Below the pieces are notes generated by a model. The model had not been told where the DNA came from. It searched no databases and saw only the letters and a list, made by a program, of their open reading frames with translations. Made by a program: the position numbers and the translations under genes. From Armatimonadota bacterium (GTDB taxonomy: Bacteria > Armatimonadota > Zipacnadia > Zipacnadales > FEN-943), in contig JAKORR010000019.1 of assembly GCA_029777735.1 (NCBI GenBank), positions 1 to 7,012 on the forward strand: a DNA stretch of 7,012 bases, given 5' to 3'. Below are positions 1-5,138 of this stretch, piece by piece. The number at the start of each line of letters is the position of its first letter. Positions within the stretch are counted from its first letter, which is position 1.

Positions 1-1518
1 GCGCGCGATGTCGCATGCCTGTGCCAGATGCTGCTGCGCTGTGGCTTGGGGGAGAGAGGCCGCGTGCTGAGCCCTGCAGCGGTGGCAGCCATGACCTTGC
101 CCCAGTCGCGTCACCCGGGCCAGACCCGTGGCTTCGGCTGGGACATCGACTCCGACTACTCGCCTAACGTGCGAGGCGACGTCTTCCCGCCGCGTGGATT
201 CGGGCATAGCGGGTTCACGGGTACTTCGGTGTGGGTCGATCCCCCCAGCGGCCTGTGGCTGGTAGTCCTCACCAACCGCGTTCATCCGACTCGCGAGGGC
301 CAAGTGATGGGCCTGCGTCGGCGACTGGCCAACGTGGTGGCTACGGCCCTGTTGCCCGCAGTCCGGCCCCTGCGGCTGCCTCGGCCCCTTAGTGAAGTTC
401 GTACGGGCTTGGAGGTCGAGAAGGCTCAGGGCTGGCCAACGCTTCGCGGCAGGCGACTGGGCCTCATTGTCAATCACACCTCCATCGACCGGGGTCGTCG
501 TCATCTCCTCGACCTGCTCTGCACCAGCGATGAGGTTCACGTGGCCCGTGTTTTTGCGCCCGAGCATGGCCTCCGTGGGGCCTTGGATGAACAGTTCGCC
601 GACGGACGCGACGAGGCTACAGGCCTGCCGGTCGTGTCGCTGTACGGCAGCCGCCAGGCGCCTGCCCCCGAGCACCTGGCCGACCTGGATGCCCTTGTCT
701 TTGACATCCAAGATGCAGGCGAGCGCTTCTACACCTACACAACAACGATGTGCTTGGCCATGCGAGCGGCAGCCGCAGCCAGCGTCAGCTTCGTGGTACT
801 GGACAGGCCCAACCTGCTGCGTCTTGACCTCATCGCGGGCCCGATCTTGGACAAGCCCTTCACAAGCTTGGCTGAGTACCACCAAGTGCCCATGATCCAT
901 GGCCTAACGGCCGGTGAGCTAGCGCGTCTCTCCCGTGGCGAATACGGTCTAGACGTGGACCTGACCGTTGTGCCGTGCGAAGGCTATGGGCGCGACCTGT
1001 GGTTCGATCAAACCGGGCTGCCGTGGGTGAATCCGTCGCCCAACCTGCGTACGATGAAGGCCGCGGTTTTGTATCCCGCGATAGGGATGCTGGAACGCTG
1101 TAACCTCTCCGTCGGCCGCGGCACGGAGGCTCCCTTCGAGTACCTTGGGGCGCCTTGGATGGACGGCGCGCTAGTGGCTCGGCGGCTGAACGAGCTTAAC
1201 CTTCCTGGCCTAAGCTTCCTTCCCGTCGAGTTCACACCCATCGCGCGTGAGTTCGCGGGTGAGCACTGCGGTGGCTGCTACGTAGACCTGGTGGATCGTG
1301 AGGCCTTCGATCCGCTTCGAGCGGGCCTGCATATCGCTCGGACCCTGCGTTCCCTCTACGGCAAAGGCTTCACAGTCGAAGCCATCGGAGGGCTGCTGGG
1401 GAGCCGGGAGGCCGCAGCGCGGCTAAGCGAGCTCGCCGACGTTGAGGAGTTGTGCGCGGCCTGGGAGCCCGACCTTGTGCAGTACCGCGAGGCCCGGCGT
1501 CCGTACCTGCTGTACTGA
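1..1518 (+). CDS. Serine hydrolase (beta-lactamase-like) fused to NamZ exo-beta-N-acetylmuramidase (GH171/DUF1343), 5' partial
   Basis: The frame is open from base 1, so the start lies upstream; the ATG at 28 is internal. Codons 1-118 match the C-terminal end of class C beta-lactamase/esterase-like proteins: a helix, then a Phe-Gly-His-Ser-Gly segment (His-Ser-Gly at codons 69-71, the place of the KTG-type third motif), followed by a Leu-Thr-Asn-Arg strand. The Ser-x-x-Lys and Tyr-x-Asn motifs would be outside the window. Codons about 128-505 are a complete NamZ domain: GLIVNHTS near 154, FAPEHG near 185-190, DIQDAGERFYTY at 235-246, DRPN at 268-271, HGLTAGELA at 300-308, PSPN at 345-348, SVGRGTEAPFE at 370-380 and a terminal YLLY. 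Characterised NamZ enzymes release MurNAc from the non-reducing end of peptidoglycan fragments. The hydrolase half might act on peptide or ester groups of the same substrate (inference). Export cannot be judged without the N-terminus. Confidence 0.9.
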   Translation, partial: ARDVACLCQMLLRCGLGERGRVLSPAAVAAMTLPQSRHPGQTRGFGWDIDSDYSPNVRGDVFPPRGFGHSGFTGTSVWVDPPSGLWLVVLTNRVHPTREGQVMGLRRRLANVVATALLPAVRPLRLPRPLSEVRTGLEVEKAQGWPTLRGRRLGLIVNHTSIDRGRRHLLDLLCTSDEVHVARVFAPEHGLRGALDEQFADGRDEATGLPVVSLYGSRQAPAPEHLADLDALVFDIQDAGERFYTYTTTMCLAMRAAAAASVSFVVLDRPNLLRLDLIAGPILDKPFTSLAEYHQVPMIHGLTAGELARLSRGEYGLDVDLTVVPCEGYGRDLWFDQTGLPWVNPSPNLRTMKAAVLYPAIGMLERCNLSVGRGTEAPFEYLGAPWMDGALVARRLNELNLPGLSFLPVEFTPIAREFAGEHCGGCYVDLVDREAFDPLRAGLHIARTLRSLYGKGFTVEAIGGLLGSREAAARLSELADVEELCAAWEPDLVQYREARRPYLLY

Positions 1519-1597
1519 TCGCTGCCAGCGCGCCTGGCCACGGCATCACCGTATGGCGCCCGCCCGCGCGGTGCGCACCCGGGCCGCGACGGTTGGC

Positions 1598-1617
1598 AGT
1601 GCCGTCCTGTCGGCACT
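1598..1617 (+). other. Short GC-rich hairpin in the gap before the amidohydrolase gene
   Basis: A perfect 7-base-pair stem (AGTGCCG with CGGCACT) closes a 6-base loop. Only two T residues follow, so it is a poor intrinsic terminator. It ends 13 bases before the ribosome binding site of the next gene. It could mark the end of the NamZ transcript, or be a chance product of GC-rich sequence. The rest of the 125-base gap contains no clear promoter. Confidence 0.3.
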
Positions 1618-1630
1618 TGGCTGTGCGGCA

Positions 1631-1637
1631 AAGGAGG
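1631..1637 (+). promoter_or_regulatory. Strong ribosome binding site AAGGAGG for the amidohydrolase
   Basis: AAGGAGG is a near-perfect complement of the 16S rRNA tail and lies 6 bases before the ATG at 1644. It fixes that start over earlier in-frame codons, which would extend the reading frame back into the NamZ gene. It is the strongest Shine-Dalgarno sequence in the window, suggesting efficient translation. Confidence 0.85.
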
Positions 1638-1643
1638 AACGTC

Positions 1644-2480
1644 ATGATCGACTGTCATCTGCACATCGGCCACTGCGACCGCAGTGCGTCCCAGACGCTG
1701 GACCACATCCGCGGCCTAGGCTGCGCCTCAGCTGTACTGCTTCCCATCGAAAGTTTTGACCGCCCCGACGGTCTCACCGTCCCGACCGAAGACGTGCTGG
1801 AACTGCACCGGCAGGCTCCTGACCTGGTGATACCCTTCTGTAGCGTCGATCCGCGCGCCGACGATGCCCTGCCGCGTCTGGAGAAGTACGCAGCGCAGGG
1901 CTGCGTCGGGTGCGGCGAGCAGAAGCTGTGCCTGCCTATCGACGACCCGCGCTCCAAGGACGTCTACCGGGTGTGTGGCGAGCTTGGCTTGCCGATCACC
2001 GTGCATCTCGAAGAGCACAACTACAACACAGGCGTCCTCAACTTCGAGCGCGTTCTCGAAGAATTCCCGCAAACGGTCTTCATCGGCCACGCGCAGAGCT
2101 TTTGGGCCTACCTGGAGCCCTCCCCGAACCCGGTCAATGGCTATCCCAAGGGCCCGATAGACACGCCAGGCCCTACCTTCCGCTGGCTGATCACCTATCC
2201 GAATCTCTACGGTGACCTGTCGGCCGGCTCGGGGTTGAACGGCCTCACCCGCGACGAAGACTTCACGAGAGAGCTGCTCCTCGGGCAGGCCTGGCACAAA
2301 CTGCTGTGGGCCACCGACTGCCCATGCCTGGATGGCAATGGTGCCAACTGGCCCTCGGGCTGTTTCGGTCGGCACTCCGTACCCGTCATTCAGCGGCTTG
2401 CGCCCTCGCCTGGGGCCGCGCTGGCCGTGCTGCATAACAACGCCGCGCGGCTGTTTCGCAGCCCCACCGTGAGCTGCTGA
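1644..2480 (+). CDS. Amidohydrolase_2-family metal-dependent hydrolase
   Basis: This 278-residue protein of the amidohydrolase superfamily (TIM-barrel fold, PF04909-like) is probably a cytoplasmic hydrolase or decarboxylase of unknown substrate. It begins with a metal-binding Asp-Cys-His-Leu-His (His5, His7), continues with a strand ending at His121 and a Gly-His-Ala segment (His149), and carries the late catalytic Asp225 in Ala-Thr-Asp-Cys-Pro-Cys. A Gly-Glu-Gln-Lys segment at 90-94 sits where family members have a conserved Gly-Glu-x-Lys. The long loop at 155-175 and the Gly-Asp-Leu-Ser-Ala-Gly-Ser-Gly-Leu segment at 190-198 resemble a recognisable but uncharacterised subgroup. Length is normal and no signal peptide is visible. 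The start is set by the AAGGAGG site just upstream. It lies 125 bases after the NamZ fusion gene on the same strand, so a shared pathway is possible but unproven. Confidence 0.88.
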   Translation: MIDCHLHIGHCDRSASQTLDHIRGLGCASAVLLPIESFDRPDGLTVPTEDVLELHRQAPDLVIPFCSVDPRADDALPRLEKYAAQGCVGCGEQKLCLPIDDPRSKDVYRVCGELGLPITVHLEEHNYNTGVLNFERVLEEFPQTVFIGHAQSFWAYLEPSPNPVNGYPKGPIDTPGPTFRWLITYPNLYGDLSAGSGLNGLTRDEDFTRELLLGQAWHKLLWATDCPCLDGNGANWPSGCFGRHSVPVIQRLAPSPGAALAVLHNNAARLFRSPTVSC

Positions 2481-2481
2481 T

Positions 2482-2501
2482 ACGCCCTGCTCGGCGGGCG
2501 T
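2482..2501 (+). other. Weak hairpin just after the amidohydrolase stop
   Basis: A 6-base-pair perfect stem (ACGCCC with GGGCGT) closes an 8-base loop directly after the stop codon. No T tract follows, so it is not a convincing intrinsic terminator. It may protect the mRNA 3' end or be chance. The remaining bases up to the next start at 2553 contain no clear promoter. Confidence 0.25.
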
Positions 2502-2552
2502 CGCGTAGCCGTGACGCAAGCTGCAGGAAGGGAAACGCTCGGGGGGATTGCT

Positions 2553-2891
2553 TTGAGCTGGCTGGATAGTGTCCGAAAAGCCATCGGGGGCGTAGCGCAC
2601 AGTGCTGCGGTTGGGGCCGAGGTCATCAAGCTTCAAGCGGCGTTGGCCAACCTCGAGGAGGAGAGGGAGCGACAGTACGCCGAAGCCGGCAAGCGGGCCC
2701 GCGAACTGCATCGCGCCCACCTTGTCCTCGACGAGGAGCTCGGCGTCATCCTCAAGCGGGTGAATGAGATCGAGGCTCAGATGGAAGAGCTCCGTGGTGA
2801 AGTGCAGCGCCTCAGGGCTTCTACAACATCCTCAGGGACCGGCAGCGTCCCGAGCGAGGAGTCGGGGAGTGGCAAGCAAGAGAAGACCTGA
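2553..2891 (+). CDS. Small coiled-coil protein of unknown function, probable TTG start
   Basis: I do not recognise a named family. From TTG at 2553 the product has 112 residues. The start Met-Ser-Trp-Leu-Asp-Ser-Val-Arg-Lys resembles the opening of small bacterial coiled-coil proteins, which often read MxFxDKxKxG, and a G-rich GGGGGGA lies 5 bases upstream. Residues about 22-90 are helical, rich in Glu/Arg/Leu with hydrophobic heptad spacing, hence a coiled coil. Residues 90-112 are a disordered Ser/Thr/Gly/Glu tail. Many look-alike proteins end in a zinc ribbon, but no Cys pairs occur here. A GTG at 2511 would add 14 residues and has a poorer upstream site, yet it remains possible. There is no signal peptide. 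The gene lies 72 bases after the amidohydrolase, perhaps on the same transcript, and converges on tyrS. Confidence 0.7.
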   Translation: MSWLDSVRKAIGGVAHSAAVGAEVIKLQAALANLEEERERQYAEAGKRARELHRAHLVLDEELGVILKRVNEIEAQMEELRGEVQRLRASTTSSGTGSVPSEESGSGKQEKT

Positions 2892-2923
2892 ACCTGGCGG
2901 CGCGGCCCTTGCTGCGGGCGTCT

Positions 2924-4135
2924 CTATTCCTTGATCACAATCCTGCCGAAGCGCCGCCTGCCGACCTTCAGCACGTCCCCCGTCTTGACGACAACAGAGG
3001 CCGTATCGTCCTTTATCGGCTCGTCGTTGATCCGCACGCCTCCCTGCTGCACCAGCCGTCTCGCCTCCGAGTTGGAGGGCGCGAAGCCCGCCGCGCGCAC
3101 CAGCTTTATGATCCAGATGGCGCCGTTAGTCAGGTCCTCAGCGGCGACTTCGACGTCTGGCATCTCCGACGGTAGCTCACGCTGCGAGAACACGCGACGG
3201 AACTCCTCCGACGCTTCCTGGGCCGCGTCCTCGCCGTGATAGGTCGCCACAATCTCGCGCGCCATCTCGTCCTTTAGATCGCGCGGGTTGACCTGTCCGG
3301 CCTCGACCGCCTCCAGAGCCTCACGTACCTTCTCGGCCGGCCATTCCAGCAGCAGTTGCAGGTACTGAGGCAACAGGTCGTCTGGGATGGACATTAGCTT
3401 GCCAAACATCTCGCCCGGTGACTCGGCGATGCCCACGTAGTTCCCCAAGGATTTGCTCATCTTCTCCGTGCCGTCGATGCCCACCAGCAGCGGCCACGTC
3501 AACACCACCTGCGGCTCTAGCCCGTAGGCCCGCATGATGTCGCGTCCGACTAGCAGGTTGAAGAGTTGGTCGGTCCCGCCCACTTCCACATCGGCGCGTA
3601 CGGCCACCGAGTCGTAGCCCTGCACCAGCGGGTACAGCAGTTCGAGAACCGCGATGGGCGACTCCTCTGCCAGCCGCTTTGCGAAGTCGTCGCGCTCGAG
3701 CATCCGTGCCACAGTGTAGTGCGACGTCAGCCGCAGCAGGTCTGCGGCGTCCATTTTGCCGAACCATTCGCTGTTGTACGCAATCTCGCACTGCGACACG
3801 TCAAGAATCTTGCCCACCTGTTCGGCATAGGTCTTGGCATTAGCCCTGATCTGCTCCTCAGACAGCATCGGGCGGGTCTTGGATCGGCCCGACGGGTCGC
3901 CGATACGCCCCGTAAAGTCGCCGATGATGAAAACGATCCTATGCCCAAGCTCCTGGAACTTACGCAGCCGCCGTAGCGGCACGCTGTGCCCCAGGTGCAG
4001 GTCCGGAGCGCTCGGGTCGGCGCCATACTTTACCCGCAGTGGCCGGCCGCGCTTGAGCTTCTCCAGCAGCTCCTCGCGCAAGACCATGTTTACGGCGTCA
4101 CTAGTCAATAGCTCCAGCTGCTTCTCCGGAGTCAT
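2924..4135 (-). CDS. tyrS: Tyrosyl-tRNA synthetase
   Basis: This cytoplasmic class I aminoacyl-tRNA synthetase charges tRNA-Tyr with tyrosine using ATP. The 403-residue protein is complete. Its Rossmann domain has the tyrosine pocket Tyr-Gly-Ala-Asp at 38-41, the HIGH-type signature His-Leu-Gly-His at 47-50, Gly-Asp-Phe-Thr-Gly at 72-76, Gly-Gly-Thr-Asp-Gln at 186-190 and a perfect Lys-Met-Ser-Lys-Ser at 225-229. A C-terminal S4 RNA-binding domain spans about 345-403. The spacing and the Leu-Gly-His form fit the TyrZ-like (type 2) bacterial subgroup rather than the E. coli type. The ATG start has GGAG (4144-4147) 8 bases upstream. The gene follows the secreted-protein gene after a 145-base leader with strong secondary structure, so expression may be attenuated there. 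It converges on the coiled-coil gene with only 32 bases between the two stops and no good terminator in that gap. Confidence 0.97.
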   Translation of the reverse strand: MTPEKQLELLTSDAVNMVLREELLEKLKRGRPLRVKYGADPSAPDLHLGHSVPLRRLRKFQELGHRIVFIIGDFTGRIGDPSGRSKTRPMLSEEQIRANAKTYAEQVGKILDVSQCEIAYNSEWFGKMDAADLLRLTSHYTVARMLERDDFAKRLAEESPIAVLELLYPLVQGYDSVAVRADVEVGGTDQLFNLLVGRDIMRAYGLEPQVVLTWPLLVGIDGTEKMSKSLGNYVGIAESPGEMFGKLMSIPDDLLPQYLQLLLEWPAEKVREALEAVEAGQVNPRDLKDEMAREIVATYHGEDAAQEASEEFRRVFSQRELPSEMPDVEVAAEDLTNGAIWIIKLVRAAGFAPSNSEARRLVQQGGVRINDEPIKDDTASVVVKTGDVLKVGRRRFGRIVIKE

Positions 4136-4173
4136 CGCTTAGTCTCCGCCTGGCAGAGGATCACAGGGGTGAA

Positions 4174-4212
4174 AACCCAACGCGGCGCCCATCCCGCACG
4201 CCGCGCCGGGTT
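4174..4212 (-). terminator. Strong GC-rich hairpin in the tyrS leader (terminator or attenuator)
   Basis: Read on the minus strand, the arms are AACCC-GG-CGCGGCG and CGCCGCG-TT-GGGTT around an 11-base loop. The GG/TT step can form two G-U wobble pairs in RNA, giving a continuous stem of 14 pairs. On the plus strand the same step would be C/A mismatches, so the structure suits a minus-strand transcript. The T run after the stem is short (TTTT, partly inside the stem), so termination may be partial. It ends 38 bases before the tyrS start and could close the upstream gene's transcript or act as a tyrS attenuator. Confidence 0.5.
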
Positions 4213-4216
4213 CCAA

Positions 4217-4249
4217 AACCTTCTACAATGCAGGCCCAGAAGGCTACAT
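4217..4249 (-). promoter_or_regulatory. Two competing helices upstream of the tyrS hairpin (possible attenuation leader)
   Basis: On the minus strand, ATGTAG (4249-4244) can pair with CTGCAT (4233-4228), continued by CC/GG after one bulged base. Alternatively AGCCTTCT (4245-4238) can pair with AGAAGGTT (4224-4217), 8 pairs including one G-U. The two overlap and exclude each other. Both lie just 5' of the terminator-like hairpin. A TGGAACC stretch at 4214-4208, overlapping the hairpin's first arm, resembles the core of a T-box bulge. However, the fourth base A does not match the usual A discriminator of tRNA-Tyr, and flanking T-box consensus bases are absent. I can support structure but not a named riboswitch. 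Confidence 0.3.
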
Positions 4250-4280
4250 CTCAGTGAAGTAAATACCTCACGGCGGGTCA

Positions 4281-5066
4281 CTACGGGCCCACATGCTCCA
4301 CCTTCACGGCCTCCGCTGTGATGGTGACCTTGATGAGCGTGCCGCATTTCGGGCACGAAAGAGTGAAGCTGCTCACGGCGTTCCCAATGACGGGGCCACT
4401 CACGGCCGGTGCGGTGGGCGTCACGGGAGCGGCTGGAGTGGGCGCGGCTGGCGTTTCCGGTGCCGTTGGCACTGCTGGCGCAGCAGGGGCCGCCGGCTGC
4501 TCGGGTGCGGCTGGTTCCGCGGGTGCAGCTGGCTCTGCGGGAGCCGCTGGCTCTGCGGGAGCTGCTGGCGCGGCAAGAGCAGCCGCAAGTTGGATCTTGA
4601 CAATCAGGTCATCCGCTGAAAAGGGTTCGCCGCCGAAGGGGAACACGTGCACCTTCTCAGGTTTATTCTCGGCGGTGATTACCCACACATTTGTGGCATG
4701 CAGAAGCCAATCAGGGGTCCCCTCCAGCTTTGAGCCGTCCCTCTTCGCTATTACTATCTTTTTGATTTCCCATCGGGGTTCGGCTTCGCTGCCCGAGTTG
4801 ACCCACTCTACGTCAACGGTCGCGATGTCATCGGCCGCAACGCGCTCAGTCTTGTCGCCGACCTTCAGCACAAAGGCTCCATGGCCGGTGAGGGTGTTGC
4901 CAATACCGGCGCCCTCCACGACCCCTAGCTCCGCGAGCTGAATCTTTCCTGCAAGGGTCCTTCCGCCCTTGAGGGTCACGGTCCCCTCCAGGTCAGTCTG
5001 CTGAGCCCAAGCAGTGACAGCCCAAAGAAGGAGAATCCCGATTGCGACAGCGCCCGCCTTGCGCAT
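4281..5066 (-). CDS. Secreted protein with an Ala/Pro/Glu repeat linker and C-terminal CxxC
   Basis: No known family is recognised. The 261-residue product begins with Met-Arg-Lys, a hydrophobic core of about 15 residues and an Ala-Trp-Ala/Gln-Gln junction near residue 21, a good Sec signal peptide with signal peptidase I cleavage. Residues about 24-160 form a globular, beta-rich domain with a Val-Ala-Ala-Asp-Asp-Ile segment followed by Val-Asp-Val-Glu-Trp. Residues about 160-225 are a low-complexity linker with tandem Pro-Ala-Glu-Pro-Ala-Ala units. The end contains Cys-Pro-Lys-Cys-Gly, a single CxxC like half a zinc ribbon, then a short beta-rich tail. The ATG at 5066 is chosen because GAGGTG lies 6 bases upstream; the GTG at 5075 would overlap that site. 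Envelope or extracellular location is inferred from the signal peptide. The gene lies 68 bases after rsmI and 145 before tyrS, and no functional link to either is evident. Confidence 0.85.
   Translation of the reverse strand: MRKAGAVAIGILLLWAVTAWAQQTDLEGTVTLKGGRTLAGKIQLAELGVVEGAGIGNTLTGHGAFVLKVGDKTERVAADDIATVDVEWVNSGSEAEPRWEIKKIVIAKRDGSKLEGTPDWLLHATNVWVITAENKPEKVHVFPFGGEPFSADDLIVKIQLAAALAAPAAPAEPAAPAEPAAPAEPAAPEQPAAPAAPAVPTAPETPAAPTPAAPVTPTAPAVSGPVIGNAVSSFTLSCPKCGTLIKVTITAEAVKVEHVGP
4504..4575 (-). repeat. Four imperfect 18-base tandem repeats encoding the Ala/Pro/Glu linker
   Basis: Units start at 4504, 4522, 4540 and 4558 on the plus strand. The second and third differ at only two positions; the first and fourth are more diverged. 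Because the unit is a multiple of three, copy-number change alters linker length without breaking the frame. On the coding strand each unit gives the six residues Pro-Ala-Glu-Pro-Ala-Ala in rotation. Looser Ala-Pro-rich sequence continues on the 4420-4503 side. Confidence 0.8.
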
Positions 5067-5072
5067 GAGTCT

Positions 5073-5078
5073 CACCTC
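5073..5078 (-). promoter_or_regulatory. Ribosome binding site GAGGTG for the secreted-protein gene
   Basis: GAGGTG on the minus strand lies 6 bases before the ATG at 5066. The GTG inside it is itself an in-frame potential start (5075), but using it would leave no binding site at a normal distance. This decides for the ATG start. Confidence 0.65.
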
Positions 5079-5109
5079 GACACAGTTAATTGCTCTGACA
5101 ATCGCTGGT

Positions 5110-5138
5110 ATTCTACCACACCTGCGCCATGTCGCTAA
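5110..5138 (-). promoter_or_regulatory. Putative sigma-70-type promoter for the secreted-protein gene
   Basis: On the minus strand, TAGAAT (5115-5110) matches the -10 consensus at five of six positions and is preceded by TGG, an extended -10 element. A weak -35 candidate, TTAGCG (5138-5133), sits 17 bases upstream. Transcription would begin near 5103, leaving a leader of roughly 35-40 bases before the ATG. The -35 overlaps the rsmI stop codon, so the downstream gene could be expressed independently of the nadE-rsmI operon. Confidence 0.38.

Noticed and set aside
1570..1579. Perfect 10-base palindrome GGTGCGCACC between the NamZ and amidohydrolase genes
   Set aside because: It is a single short palindrome in very GC-rich DNA with no second copy or promoter next to it; an operator cannot be supported.
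1452..1643. Upstream extension of the amidohydrolase frame into the NamZ gene
   Set aside because: The extension is Arg/Pro/Ala-rich, overlaps conserved NamZ sequence, and ignores AAGGAGG 6 bases before the ATG at 1644, where the conserved metal motif begins.
1728..2720. Open frame of 330 codons on the minus strand opposite the amidohydrolase
   Set aside because: It is antisense to a gene with full family motifs and a perfect ribosome binding site. The product is Arg/Gly-rich with no recognisable motif, as expected for a GC-rich shadow frame.
2892..2923. Possible bidirectional terminator between the converging coiled-coil and tyrS genes
   Set aside because: The best stem is only four pairs (GCCC at 2905-2908 with GGGC at 2916-2919), followed by mixed pyrimidines rather than a T run.
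3321..4142. Several frames of 99-156 codons overlapping tyrS on both strands
   Set aside because: All are alternative-frame shadows of tyrS, whose frame carries every catalytic motif and the S4 domain.
4208..4214. Canonical T-box antiterminator call for tyrS
   Set aside because: Only the seven-base TGGAACC core matches. The preceding GGG and following consensus are missing, and the variable base is wrong for the usual tRNA-Tyr discriminator. It is kept only as a possibility in the leader finding.
4318..4941. Plus-strand frame of 207 codons with collagen-like Gly-Ala-Ala repeats
   Set aside because: It is the antisense reading of the Ala/Pro/Glu repeat in the secreted protein. The minus-strand frame has a signal peptide and a ribosome binding site, this one has neither.
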